Assembly (NCBI RefSeq): GCF_002843315.1
Contig: NZ_MVDD01000003.1
Location: 124,001-188,000, forward strand
DNA: 64,000 nucleotides
Reading direction: 5' to 3'
Source of the DNA: Labilibaculum filiforme
Lineage (GTDB): Bacteria > Bacteroidota > Bacteroidia > Bacteroidales > Marinifilaceae
Part shown: positions 26,842 through 36,092 of the stretch, piece by piece
Position numbering within the stretch: the stretch's first letter is position 1
How the letters are laid out: every line of letters begins with the position of its first letter
Notes under the pieces: model-generated
Seen by the model: the letters and a program-made list of their open reading frames with translations, nothing else
Databases searched by the model: none
What the model was told of the DNA's origin: nothing
Made by a program: the position numbers and the translations under genes

Positions 26842-28659
26842 ATGAAAAAAAGGAAACTACTAAAACTAAGCTTCACAAGTATTCTCTTACTGTTTATTCT
26901 ACTGCTTGCAGGAATTACAAAAGCTCAAAATCGTCTTTTAATAGAAGCCGAATCATTTGAAAATAAAGGAGGCTGGAAAGTTGATCAGCAATATTTCGAT
27001 ATTATGGGCTCATCTTATTTGTTAGCTCACGGTATGGGGGAAGCTGTTGAGGATGCAACTACTAAAATTACATTCCCATCAAAAGGGAAATACTATATCT
27101 GGCTTAGAACAAAAGATTGGGCTCCTTACCCAATTGGTCCTGGAAAATTTACATTAAAAATTGGCAATGAATACCTTAAAGAGTTTGGTGCTACTGGAGA
27201 AAAAGGCTGGAAATGGTACGAAGGTGGCTCCATCACAATAAAAGAACCAGCTGATGTTCAATTAGTTCTAAAGGATCTTACCGGATTTGCAGGACGATGC
27301 GATGCTATTTATTTTTCCTCTAACAAAAAAGATGTTCCTCCTAATAATTTAGAAAGCATGAATTCATGGCGTAAAAAATTACTTGGATTAACAGAAACTC
27401 CAGAAACAAAAGGAAAATACGATTTAGTGGTTGTTGGCGGTGGAATGGCTGGAATTTGTTCAGCAATAACAGCTTCTCGCAGTGGTTTAAAAGTTGCTTT
27501 GATTCAAAACAGACCCGTTTTAGGTGGAAATAATAGTTCTGAAATTCGTGTACATTTAATGGGCTATATTGATAGAGATAACCATTATCCTGCATTGGGA
27601 AGAATCGTGCGCGAATTGGACAATGGAGATCCTCATAATGCAAACATTGATGGCGAAAAATATGGTGATCAGCGCAAGGAAAGCGTAGTAAATTTTGAAA
27701 AAAACATCGACCTCTTCTTAAATATGCATGCCTATGATGTAGAGATGGAAGGCGACAAAATTAAAGCAGTAATCGCACGCCATATTTCCACCAACCAAGA
27801 ATTACGTTTTGAAGGGCGATTTTTTGTAGACTGTACTGGTGATGGATCTATTGGTTTTAAAGCTGGAGCAGATTGCAGGTATGGAAGAGAAAGTAAATCC
27901 GAAACGGGAGAATCCTTGGCACGCGACACAGCCGATACATTTTGTTTGGGAACATCGAACATGTGGCATGCTTCAAAATTCGAAGAAACCTCTACTTTTC
28001 CAGAAACAGCTTGGGCACTTCACTTTACCAAAGATTACTTTTTGGATGGCCCTACTTCGGAATGGTTTTGGGAAACAGGATTTGATAACTTCGATGCACT
28101 CACCGAAGCAGAGGAAATTCGGGATCATAACTTCAGAGCCATTTATGGAAACTGGTCGTACCTTAAAAATAATTTGAAAGAAAAATATCGTAATTATAAA
28201 TTAGATTGGGTAGGATTTATTGGTGGAAAAAGAGAATCCAGAAGGCTTATGGGCGACTATATTTTTAGTGAAATGGATCGTGATCATACAAATTCAATAC
28301 AAGCGGATGCATTTATTCCTACTACTTGGTCCATTGACTTACATTATCCGCAAGACGAAAATAGTAAGTATTTTAAAGGACAGGAATTTCTTTCAAAGGC
28401 GGTTCATAAAAGGGTAAAACCAGCACACATTCCCTATCGTTGTTTGTATTCAAGAAATATTAATAACTTGTTTATGGCCGGCAGAAATATCAGCACAACT
28501 CATGTTAGATTTGGTTCGACCCGAGTAATGCGTACCACAGGTTTAATGGGAGAAGTAGTTGGTTATGCCACTAGTTTAGCCATTAAGCATGGAACTGATG
28601 CTAGAGGCGTTTATGAAAAGCATTTAGAGGAACTTAAAAGCATTTTGAAAGGAGAATAA
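26842..28659 (+). CDS. Secreted FAD-dependent oxidoreductase with N-terminal beta-sandwich domain
   Basis: 605 aa with a signal peptide ending near residue 29 (GITKAQ). Residues about 30-160 form a carbohydrate-binding- or golvesin-like beta-sandwich (LLIEAESFENKGGW, YYIWLRTKDW). A FAD_oxidored-type domain follows: the dinucleotide motif VVGGGMAGICSA near residue 196, PVLGGNNSSEIR, FVDCTGDGSIG, and a final MAGRNISTTHVRFG. Exported flavoproteins of this kind recur in polysaccharide loci, but their reaction is mostly unproven; oxidation of a sugar or a glycosidic product is possible. First gene of an operon with GH117, a propeller enzyme and a sulfatase (gaps 44, 6 and 5 bases), which links it to anhydro-galactose-containing substrates. 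Confidence 0.88.
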   Translation: MKKRKLLKLSFTSILLLFILLLAGITKAQNRLLIEAESFENKGGWKVDQQYFDIMGSSYLLAHGMGEAVEDATTKITFPSKGKYYIWLRTKDWAPYPIGPGKFTLKIGNEYLKEFGATGEKGWKWYEGGSITIKEPADVQLVLKDLTGFAGRCDAIYFSSNKKDVPPNNLESMNSWRKKLLGLTETPETKGKYDLVVVGGGMAGICSAITASRSGLKVALIQNRPVLGGNNSSEIRVHLMGYIDRDNHYPALGRIVRELDNGDPHNANIDGEKYGDQRKESVVNFEKNIDLFLNMHAYDVEMEGDKIKAVIARHISTNQELRFEGRFFVDCTGDGSIGFKAGADCRYGRESKSETGESLARDTADTFCLGTSNMWHASKFEETSTFPETAWALHFTKDYFLDGPTSEWFWETGFDNFDALTEAEEIRDHNFRAIYGNWSYLKNNLKEKYRNYKLDWVGFIGGKRESRRLMGDYIFSEMDRDHTNSIQADAFIPTTWSIDLHYPQDENSKYFKGQEFLSKAVHKRVKPAHIPYRCLYSRNINNLFMAGRNISTTHVRFGSTRVMRTTGLMGEVVGYATSLAIKHGTDARGVYEKHLEELKSILKGE

Positions 28660-28703
28660 GTAAAAACTGTTTACTTCAATCAATAGTATCACACAATAAA
28701 TCC

Positions 28704-29987
28704 ATGAAAATGAATAAACTTTCAATAGCACTTCTATTCGCAGTTGCACTTTTTGCATCCTGCAATAGGAAACATCCCCAATCCGAATCTAAAGCATCCT
28801 TCCCATACTCCATTACTTCCGAAGCCGCGAACAGAGAAATGAGTGCTGCCATGAAACGAAGCTTTGAAAATTACAGTGGAGTTCATCCTGCTGATAATGA
28901 GCTATATACTCAATTCAAATACACTGAATTAAAAGGCTTAGATTACAAGGAACACGATGGAACAATTTCGCGTCGCGATCCATCCAAGGTAATCTTTGAA
29001 AATGGCAAATACTATGTGTGGTACACGTATCGAAATACAATAACTCCACCCATTGGAGCCAAGCGAGCTGCCGAAAGTACAGATAGCATTCCTTCTACGG
29101 ATTGGGATTTATCGGAAATTTGGTACGCTACTAGCGATGATGGTTTTACTTGGGAAGAACAAGGTGTTGCAATCCCTCGGCCTCCAAAACCTGAAGTTGG
29201 CTGGCGTTCTGTTTCTACAACAGACATCTTAAAATGGAAAGAAAAATATTATTTGTATTACCAAGGCTTTATGGAAGCAAGCGGAAAAAGTGGAGACTAT
29301 TGCCCTGTAGCAATGTCGTACGCCGACTCTCCTAACGGACCTTGGACACCAGTTAAAGGTGCGGTAATTGAGAATGGACCAGAAGGTTCGTGGGATCAGT
29401 ATGCCATTCATGATCCATACCCATTGGTACACGATGGTAAAATTTATATCTATTATAAATCTGCCTTCAACCGTCCGGGAAATGTATGGGTTGCAGGAGG
29501 TTTAGCTATTGCAGAAAATCCACTGGGACCATTTAAAAAACACCCTTTAAATCCTGTATTGAACTCGGGGCATGAAGTAAGTCTCTTCCCTTTTAGAGAA
29601 GGTGTAGCAGCAATTACAGTAAAAGATGGCAACGAGCACTTTACCATTCAATATGCCAAGGATTGGGTGAATTTTGAAATAGCATCCATTTGTGAATTGG
29701 TACCTATTGCACCAGGGCCATTTGTTCCTGATGCTTTTACCGATACTAAAAATGGTCGCGGTATATCTTGGGGTTTGTCTCACTTTATAAATGCTGGTCA
29801 ATCAGGAAAAAACTCACATTCGATATTGGCACGTTTCGATTGCGATTTGAGCCTTGACATTGATGATCCAGCAATGAAAACTACGGGTATCTATCACGAT
29901 TTAAGTGTGTACTTTAAACAGGGATTGAATAAAAATCAATTGGATAGAATTACGAAAGAAAATAGATTGCGACAACATACAAACTAA
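28704..29987 (+). CDS. GH117 exo-alpha-1,3-(3,6-anhydro)-galactosidase lipoprotein
   Basis: 427 aa with a lipoprotein signal (AVALFASCNRK). Strong GH117 signatures: NELYTQFKYTELKG, the catalytic-site Asp D92 in SRRDPSKVIFENGKYYVWY, WDQYAIHDPYPLV, and the acidic residue in NSGHEVSLFPF. The N-terminal helical segment (AANREMSAAMKRSFENY) corresponds to the part used for dimer swapping in characterised members. GH117 enzymes release 3,6-anhydro-L-galactose from the non-reducing end of neoagaro-oligosaccharides; some may act on related anhydro-galactose linkages. It is followed after 6 bases by a propeller enzyme, an arrangement repeated at 49376-51715. Confidence 0.95.
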   Translation: MKMNKLSIALLFAVALFASCNRKHPQSESKASFPYSITSEAANREMSAAMKRSFENYSGVHPADNELYTQFKYTELKGLDYKEHDGTISRRDPSKVIFENGKYYVWYTYRNTITPPIGAKRAAESTDSIPSTDWDLSEIWYATSDDGFTWEEQGVAIPRPPKPEVGWRSVSTTDILKWKEKYYLYYQGFMEASGKSGDYCPVAMSYADSPNGPWTPVKGAVIENGPEGSWDQYAIHDPYPLVHDGKIYIYYKSAFNRPGNVWVAGGLAIAENPLGPFKKHPLNPVLNSGHEVSLFPFREGVAAITVKDGNEHFTIQYAKDWVNFEIASICELVPIAPGPFVPDAFTDTKNGRGISWGLSHFINAGQSGKNSHSILARFDCDLSLDIDDPAMKTTGIYHDLSVYFKQGLNKNQLDRITKENRLRQHTN

Positions 29988-29993
29988 TTTATC

Positions 29994-31103
29994 ATGAAAA
30001 GATTGATTCTTATAATGCTTATTATAAGCACAATAAATGCTTGCAAACAAGAGAAAAAAGTAAGCCCGGATTATAAAATAGAATTCGGCAAAGTAGCCAA
30101 AAACTCTGTTTTTTCAGGAGGCGACAGTTTAAGTCATTGGGGTGGCTCTGTTGTAAAAGGCAATGATGAACTATACCATATGTTGTACTCCCGTTGGCCA
30201 AAAAACATTGGTTGGGAATGGGTCAACTACTCAGAAATAGCTCATGCAACATCAGCATCTCCTTTTGGTCCTTATAAATTTAAAGATGTAGCACTTGCTG
30301 AACGAAGCACCGATTTTTGGGATGGCTCGTGTACACATAATCCTACGGTGCATCATTTTAATGGCAAATACTACCTCTATTATATGGGAAATATTGGTGA
30401 TAAAAAGATTGTAAGTGTTCCTGGTAAAGCCCAAATTAATTGGATGCACAGAAACAACCAACGCATTGGTGTTGCTGTTGCTGATGATCCAAACGGTCCG
30501 TGGAAAAGATTTGACCAGCCTGTTCTTGATATTACTCACGGAGATTCATTGGCTCCTGATGCCTTAATGACATCAAACCCATCGGTTTGCCAGATGCCTG
30601 ATGGTAAAATTCTGATGGTGTATAAAGCGGTTGGTAAAAAATTCCCATTGCCACAAGGAGGACCTGTTGTTCACATGGTAGCAATTGCTGATCGTCCTAC
30701 TGGGCCATTCAAAAAATATCCAGATCCTGTTTTTCTAGAAGAAGGTGTTCGTTTTCCTGCCGAAGATCCTTATATCTGGTATCAGGATGGCAGATATCGC
30801 GCTATTGTTAAATACATTAAAGAGGAAGGAAAAACACGAGCTTTTTCTTTGGTTCATTACGATTCGGTAGATGGTATACATTGGAACAAAGCCAAAAATT
30901 TCGAAATTTCCGATCGCAGCATTACTTGGGAAGATGGAAGCACGCAACAATTCGATCATTTAGAACGCCCACAGGTTATCATCGAAAATGGAGTTCCTAT
31001 TGCACTTACCTGCGCTGCTGACACCTACGATGAAAACCATGTGAGACAATCATTTAACCTTCAAATTCCATTGATAATCACTAAAGAATACAACGAACAA
31101 TAA
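29994..31103 (+). CDS. Beta-propeller glycoside hydrolase-like lipoprotein (GH43/GH117-like fold)
   Basis: 369 aa with a lipoprotein signal (IISTINACKQE). Five-bladed propeller repeats are evident: [73 protein letters not shown]. Asp and Glu residues in these blades could form the active site, but I cannot assign a named family. It is a paralogue of the protein at 49376-50413: both share the HNP block, the QR-x-G-x-AVAD block and KRFDQPV. Both sit 6 bases behind a GH117, so a linked step is likely, for example removal of another terminal galactose-derived unit. Confidence 0.82.
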   Translation: MKRLILIMLIISTINACKQEKKVSPDYKIEFGKVAKNSVFSGGDSLSHWGGSVVKGNDELYHMLYSRWPKNIGWEWVNYSEIAHATSASPFGPYKFKDVALAERSTDFWDGSCTHNPTVHHFNGKYYLYYMGNIGDKKIVSVPGKAQINWMHRNNQRIGVAVADDPNGPWKRFDQPVLDITHGDSLAPDALMTSNPSVCQMPDGKILMVYKAVGKKFPLPQGGPVVHMVAIADRPTGPFKKYPDPVFLEEGVRFPAEDPYIWYQDGRYRAIVKYIKEEGKTRAFSLVHYDSVDGIHWNKAKNFEISDRSITWEDGSTQQFDHLERPQVIIENGVPIALTCAADTYDENHVRQSFNLQIPLIITKEYNEQ

Positions 31104-31108
31104 AGCAA

Positions 31109-32542
31109 ATGAACCAATTCATATTCACACTCTCGATCATTCTATCTAGCCTAATTTTAAGAGCACAAGACCGACCAAATATTATATGGATTAACGGTGA
31201 TGATTTGGGTGCAGAACTTTCTTGTTACGGTAATCCTGATGTTAAAACGCCAAATATGGATCAACTGGCAATACAAGGAACAAGATTTACCAGTGCCTAT
31301 TCTAATGCTTCGGTTTGTTCAGCTAGTCGTTCTTCCATGATTACAGGAATGTACCCAACGGCAATAAATTGTCAGGATCATAGAACTATAAACAGGACTG
31401 AATTACCCGAAGGAATTCCAACCATAGTTGAATATTTTCAAAATGCAGGCTATTTCTGTACGAATGCTAGTGCCAAGAATTGGGACAAAAAAGGGAAAGA
31501 AGATTATAATTTTTTAGACAAAGTAAATTACGATGGAACGGATTGGAAACAAAGAGCAAAAGATCAGCCATTTTTTGCTCAAGTACAAATCAGCGATCCT
31601 CATCGCAGCTTTCATCACGATGCTGAAAATCCTATAAATCCGAAGACCGTAAAAAGTCTGCCTAAGTGTTACCCAGACCATCCTTTACTAAAAGCCGATT
31701 GGGCTTGGTATTTGGAAAGTGTGCAACATTGTGACCATTATGTTGGTGAAATTTTGAAACGAATAGAAGCGGAAGGTTTAGCCGAAAATACGATTGTTAT
31801 TCTATTTGGTGATCATGGTCGACCTCATTTACGCGACAAGCAATTCTTATACGAAGGCGGAATAAAAATCCCGTTAATTATTCGTTATCCGAATAAAATA
31901 AAAGCCAATAAAATTGATAATCAATTAGTAAGCTTGGTTGATGTGGCTGCCACTTCTCTTCAGCTAGCAGGAATTGCTGTTCCTGATTATATGCATGGTC
32001 AGGTATTTTTGGGAGAGAAAGCTGAAAAACGGGAATACATTTATGCTTTTAGACAACGAACTGGAGATGCTGCCGATAACATTCGAAGTATTTGCGATGG
32101 CAAATATAAACTAATTTGGAATCGAATGCCTAACACTCCGTGGATGCAGTTAAGTAGTTACAAGAAGCTTCAGTATCCTGCCTTTACCTTGTATCAGCAA
32201 CTTTATAAGGAAGGAAAATTAAACGATGCCTACAAACAATTTATGGCACCTGCTCGACCCGAAATTGAGCTTTTTGATCTGGAAAAAGATCCCATGGAAT
32301 TGAATAATTTGGCGAGTAATAAGAATTATAAATCCGTAAAGGAAAAACTTTTTGAAAAGCTTTCGAACAAAATGGAAGAATTTGAAAGAAATCTGATTCT
32401 AGAATCAGATGAAACCATTAGCCAAGCAAAAGCAACAAGTGCAGTTTATTTTAAGGAAAGTATGGAGAAAAGAAATCTCAATGAGCATATCAGCAATTCA
32501 GATTTATTAAAATACTGGGAAAATTTGCTATTGAAACCATAA
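31109..32542 (+). CDS. S1-family sulfatase (CSASRS), S1_8-like
   Basis: 477 aa with a signal peptide ending near residue 20 (LILRAQ). The formylglycine site is C70 in SVCSASRSSMITGMYP. INGDDLGAEL and FGDHGRPHLRDK provide metal ligands. The C-terminal half (IELFDLEKDPMELNNL) is typical of exported sulfatases of the heparan-N-sulfatase-like branch, as is the Ala in the motif; here the substrate is more likely a sulfated galactan fragment. Fourth gene of the FAD-GH117-propeller operon, starting 5 bases after the previous stop. A very strong terminator follows. Confidence 0.92.
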   Translation: MNQFIFTLSIILSSLILRAQDRPNIIWINGDDLGAELSCYGNPDVKTPNMDQLAIQGTRFTSAYSNASVCSASRSSMITGMYPTAINCQDHRTINRTELPEGIPTIVEYFQNAGYFCTNASAKNWDKKGKEDYNFLDKVNYDGTDWKQRAKDQPFFAQVQISDPHRSFHHDAENPINPKTVKSLPKCYPDHPLLKADWAWYLESVQHCDHYVGEILKRIEAEGLAENTIVILFGDHGRPHLRDKQFLYEGGIKIPLIIRYPNKIKANKIDNQLVSLVDVAATSLQLAGIAVPDYMHGQVFLGEKAEKREYIYAFRQRTGDAADNIRSICDGKYKLIWNRMPNTPWMQLSSYKKLQYPAFTLYQQLYKEGKLNDAYKQFMAPARPEIELFDLEKDPMELNNLASNKNYKSVKEKLFEKLSNKMEEFERNLILESDETISQAKATSAVYFKESMEKRNLNEHISNSDLLKYWENLLLKP

Positions 32543-32564
32543 AATAAACAAGTTCAAACCTAAA

Positions 32565-32606
32565 AAAGGCATTTGTCATTAGAGAAATCTAATGACAAAT
32601 GCCTTT
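32565..32606. terminator. Strong bidirectional terminator, 19-bp stem with GAAA loop
   Basis: 32565-32583 (beginning AAAGGCATTTG) pairs perfectly with 32588-32606 around a GAAA tetraloop. It separates the converging sulfatase and GH2 genes. Confidence 0.9.
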
Positions 32607-32622
32607 CCTTTTTAGATCGTTC

Positions 32623-35544
32623 CTATTTTGAAAACCATTCACTTAATTCAAATGCATTTAACCAAACACCTTTGTTTGTTTTTGCATCCTTAAATACAAC
32701 TTTTACAGGATTAACTCCATCGGAACAAAATACTGTTTCTGCAGTAGCTACAGGAGTAAATTGCATCTCCTTCCCTTCGGTTACTTTTACAACAGAAGAA
32801 AGTGTATCATCAACATTTATGGAAATCTCTTTTGCGTAGGGCAAAAGATGAATATGTAAACTCTTTAGCTTATCTACATTCGTATCCATTTCATCGGTAT
32901 TGGTTCTGGGAGCATGATGCCAGGAAGTTAACTTGTAGGTCCCTTTGGGTAGCTTAGAAAACTCGAGCGTAATACCCTCTTTATCCAAACCAATAACTCC
33001 TTCACCATAAGCAAAACCATACTTTCCAATTACATTCATTTCGCCCAACCAACGCAAAACACCATTGGTAGAATTAGCATATACTTTCGCTTCTACACCG
33101 CCCAATAAGTCCAATTTTGTAGTAGATGGTTGATTATCTTCAGCACTCCAAGCTGTCCAGCCAAACTGCACCAACTGATCGGGAGCTCCCATATCCACTC
33201 GAATTTTTTCAAAATCGTAAATAGGTTTTGCATTTGCCAAAATCCTATCATTTTCTTTGTAAACCGAATTAAATGTGACACTTGCAGACTTTAAGCCTTT
33301 ACTTTTCGCACTTAATTTTATTAGTCCGGGATTTGTACCTGCTTGAATCAAAACTGGAGCTTCTCCTGTTTCAATAAACATTGGATTGGCATTAATTCCT
33401 GCTTTATCGCAATAAATACTGGCTGGACCAGAAATCGAAAATGCAACCTCTCCTACCGAATCGCGAACTAGAGTTCCATTTTTATCTACCACCTGAGCGT
33501 AAGCCACTAAAATATCCGATCCATCGGCTTCAAACTTACGACCTAAAGTATCCAAAACAATTCGTAAACTTCTTGATTTTTCAGGTGTTCGAATAGTTTT
33601 CGAAACATATTCTTTTCCATCTTTATAACCTATAGCTTTCAGCTCTCCAGCTTCAAACTTGCTCACTTCAAACCAATAAGGAGGATGATCTAATCCATAG
33701 TAAATAGAATCATTCATTGGCTTTTGTTTGGCTATTGACTTTCCATTAACAAAAAGCTCTACCTCATCGGCATTGCTATAAATAGTTAAGCTTTTGGTAC
33801 TTGTTTTCCAATCTTCTTCGATATGCAAATACGGCTCTTTTCTCATCTCGGAAGGATACCAAAGCAAGCCTTTTTTAGGCTGACGAAAAATGGTCATTGC
33901 ACCACTTCTGGTTCTATCTTTCCTACTTTTGTACTTCGGATGAGTAGGATGAAAAGTATAATATGCATGAGCGGTCCACGATATAATCCCTATCATTTTA
34001 GGATCTCTTTTGTGAATGGCAACTTCCACTGGTCCCGAATGACCTTCCATAGCCAACATTGGTTCCGATCGATCCCAAATAAATGGACCATACAACATAT
34101 TTGCATTGATATCGGTCAAGCCAGAGCTCTGCCATCCGGTCCAGCGAGATCCTTGCGAAGCGGTTAAACGAGTAGGATCTTCCTGCTTTATTGCATAATG
34201 TGCCCGAGGAACATATCCTCTATGATTTACACCAGCTCCCCAAATTACAATGGAAGGATGATTTCTATGATTGCGAACCATAATTCTGGCTGCCTTTTCG
34301 AAATTATCCCACCACAACGGATTGTTAGAAATTGTACTCCACGTTGGAGCCTCTTCGTACACCAAAATACCTAACTCATCACAAGCATTCATTAACGCAT
34401 TATCGTGAGGATAATGAGCAGTTCGAACCACATTAAATCCCAACTGCTTAAATTGAAGCATATCCTTGTAATGCAAAGAGTTAGGAAGCGCATCGCCAAT
34501 ATAAGCGTAATGTTGATGACGGTTAAAACCAATCAAATCAATAGGCTTTCCATTAAGGATAAAACCCAATTCATTATCCAATCGAAAACTTCTGATTCCC
34601 AACTTGTTTTCTAAACAATCAACACTCTTCCCATCAACAATAACCTCTGTATTTACCCGATACAAATAAGGGTTTTCAATATCCCACAAATGTAAATTAT
34701 CTTCTATTCCGCCAATTTGATCAAATTCAACATCAGCCCCAGCTTTAATTTCTTGCTCCGAAACCAATTTCAACACAACAATATTATCGGCATCAATAAT
34801 TCGATTAATTACCTTGCATGTTTTTTGCTCGCTAGCTTCATTACGAACAACTGTTTTAATATCAATCGTCGCATTCCTATTAACAGGATCAACTGTAGGT
34901 GTGGTAATGGTAATTCCTGCTTTTAAAGCTTCGTAGTTATAGGTAATGTGTACCCGATCTGTCTCTACCAAATAAACATCACGATACAAACCACTAAATT
35001 TCACATAGTCGAAAGGACCAGCATCTGGTGGAATTGCATCATTTCTTCGATTATCTACTTGTAAAGTGATTTGATTTTTGACACCTCGATTAACAAAATC
35101 CGAAATATCGAAATGAAATGGAGTATATCCAGTAACTGCAAACTGACCAACATGCTTTCCATTTACCCATAAATCGCTTACCTGATGAGCTCCTTCAAAT
35201 TCAAGAAACACCTTCTTATTAGGATCTTTAGTTACGCTTATATTTTTTCGATACCATCCCACATTCCGTTGAAAAGTAGGCTGATCTTTCCCATCTTCGC
35301 AAAAATCAAGCGTAAGAGATGTAGGTTTAAGTGTATGCGGAACACTCACCGTTTCCCATGCATCATCGTTAAAATCAGCTAGAAAATACTTTCCTTCGGC
35401 ATTCCCCAAATGAAATTTCCAACCGGTATTGATACATTGCTTTGTTCGATTAGAATCAGGATAAGCTTTTGGCAATTCTGTCGCGTTTACCAGCAAACAA
35501 TTCAATAAAAAGACAAAGCTTACGAATAGTTTTAATTTTCCCAT
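32623..35544 (-). CDS. GH2-family protein lacking the canonical acid/base Glu
   Basis: 973 aa with a signal peptide (LLNCLLVNATE). GH2 layout: jelly roll (about 35-200), Ig-like (200-320), TIM barrel (320-590), then Ig-like domains and a C-terminal beta-sandwich (about 800-973; WLGEMNVIGKYGFAYGEG) that may bind sugar. Where GH2 enzymes carry W-S-x-G-N-E, this one has IWGAGVNHRG, so the acid/base position is N440. The nucleophile appears intact as E500 in LAMEGHSG. It may use another residue, act on an activated substrate, or belong to an atypical subgroup. A single-gene unit; the divergent neighbour is a sulfatase. Confidence 0.88.
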   Translation of the reverse strand: MGKLKLFVSFVFLLNCLLVNATELPKAYPDSNRTKQCINTGWKFHLGNAEGKYFLADFNDDAWETVSVPHTLKPTSLTLDFCEDGKDQPTFQRNVGWYRKNISVTKDPNKKVFLEFEGAHQVSDLWVNGKHVGQFAVTGYTPFHFDISDFVNRGVKNQITLQVDNRRNDAIPPDAGPFDYVKFSGLYRDVYLVETDRVHITYNYEALKAGITITTPTVDPVNRNATIDIKTVVRNEASEQKTCKVINRIIDADNIVVLKLVSEQEIKAGADVEFDQIGGIEDNLHLWDIENPYLYRVNTEVIVDGKSVDCLENKLGIRSFRLDNELGFILNGKPIDLIGFNRHQHYAYIGDALPNSLHYKDMLQFKQLGFNVVRTAHYPHDNALMNACDELGILVYEEAPTWSTISNNPLWWDNFEKAARIMVRNHRNHPSIVIWGAGVNHRGYVPRAHYAIKQEDPTRLTASQGSRWTGWQSSGLTDINANMLYGPFIWDRSEPMLAMEGHSGPVEVAIHKRDPKMIGIISWTAHAYYTFHPTHPKYKSRKDRTRSGAMTIFRQPKKGLLWYPSEMRKEPYLHIEEDWKTSTKSLTIYSNADEVELFVNGKSIAKQKPMNDSIYYGLDHPPYWFEVSKFEAGELKAIGYKDGKEYVSKTIRTPEKSRSLRIVLDTLGRKFEADGSDILVAYAQVVDKNGTLVRDSVGEVAFSISGPASIYCDKAGINANPMFIETGEAPVLIQAGTNPGLIKLSAKSKGLKSASVTFNSVYKENDRILANAKPIYDFEKIRVDMGAPDQLVQFGWTAWSAEDNQPSTTKLDLLGGVEAKVYANSTNGVLRWLGEMNVIGKYGFAYGEGVIGLDKEGITLEFSKLPKGTYKLTSWHHAPRTNTDEMDTNVDKLKSLHIHLLPYAKEISINVDDTLSSVVKVTEGKEMQFTPVATAETVFCSDGVNPVKVVFKDAKTNKGVWLNAFELSEWFSK

Positions 35545-36092
35545 AGTGATATATTAATTACAGTTTATTATCGGTTTATAATAATACTTGATTTATTGCA
35601 GTGGAAAGGGGAAAATATAAACCTAAAAGAAGGGATATTTAAGAAATATATGACAAATAAGGATAGTCTGAGCTCTTAATTGAAAAGAATCCGAAATTAT
35701 AAAGAATAAAAAGAAAGAATCCAGATGGTCGAACTTAGAATAAAATTAAATTCCTTTTTTTAACATTTTGCAAATTATAAAGTCAATTTTTATTTACGAT
35801 AATAAAAACGATAAAAAATTATCGCGGAAATATTTTGTAAAGTTTTTTTATTAGTAATCGCCTCATTTACTGTTGTTTTTAAATTTTAACTTTTTTAGAT
35901 CTTCCAAAAAATGTATGTCCCCTTTCGATTTCAGAAAGTAATTTTAATCCATACTCACAATTTCCCCCCTCATCAAAGTAGAAATTGTTCATTTGCAAAC
36001 GATGTCAATTCCATAAATTTATCTGGTTATCGAATAGAAAATAAGCACAAAGACTTTATCTATTCTTTCAGGACTTCTAATACAAAAAACAA
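35545..36092. promoter_or_regulatory. Divergent promoter region between GH2 and sulfatase genes
   Basis: 548 AT-rich bases without a convincing gene; a 61-codon frame (35911-36096) overlaps the sulfatase start and lacks any recognisable feature. C-tracts are present for both directions: CCCCCC at 35964-35969 (plus) and a weaker GGGG at 35608-35611 (CCCC on the minus strand, 63 bases before the GH2 ATG). Confidence 0.45.
35964..35969 (+). promoter_or_regulatory. C6 tract upstream of sulfatase
   Basis: ACAATTTCCCCCCTCATC, 123 bases before the ATG at 36093. Member of the recurring C-tract set. Confidence 0.4.

Noticed and set aside
28704-29987. GH43 assignment for this protein
   Set aside because: The propeller fold is shared, but NELYTQFKYT, RRDPSK and IHDPYP are specific GH117 marks.
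32573-32839. 88-codon plus-strand frame
   Set aside because: It covers the terminator stem and the antisense of the GH2 C-terminus; a shadow frame.
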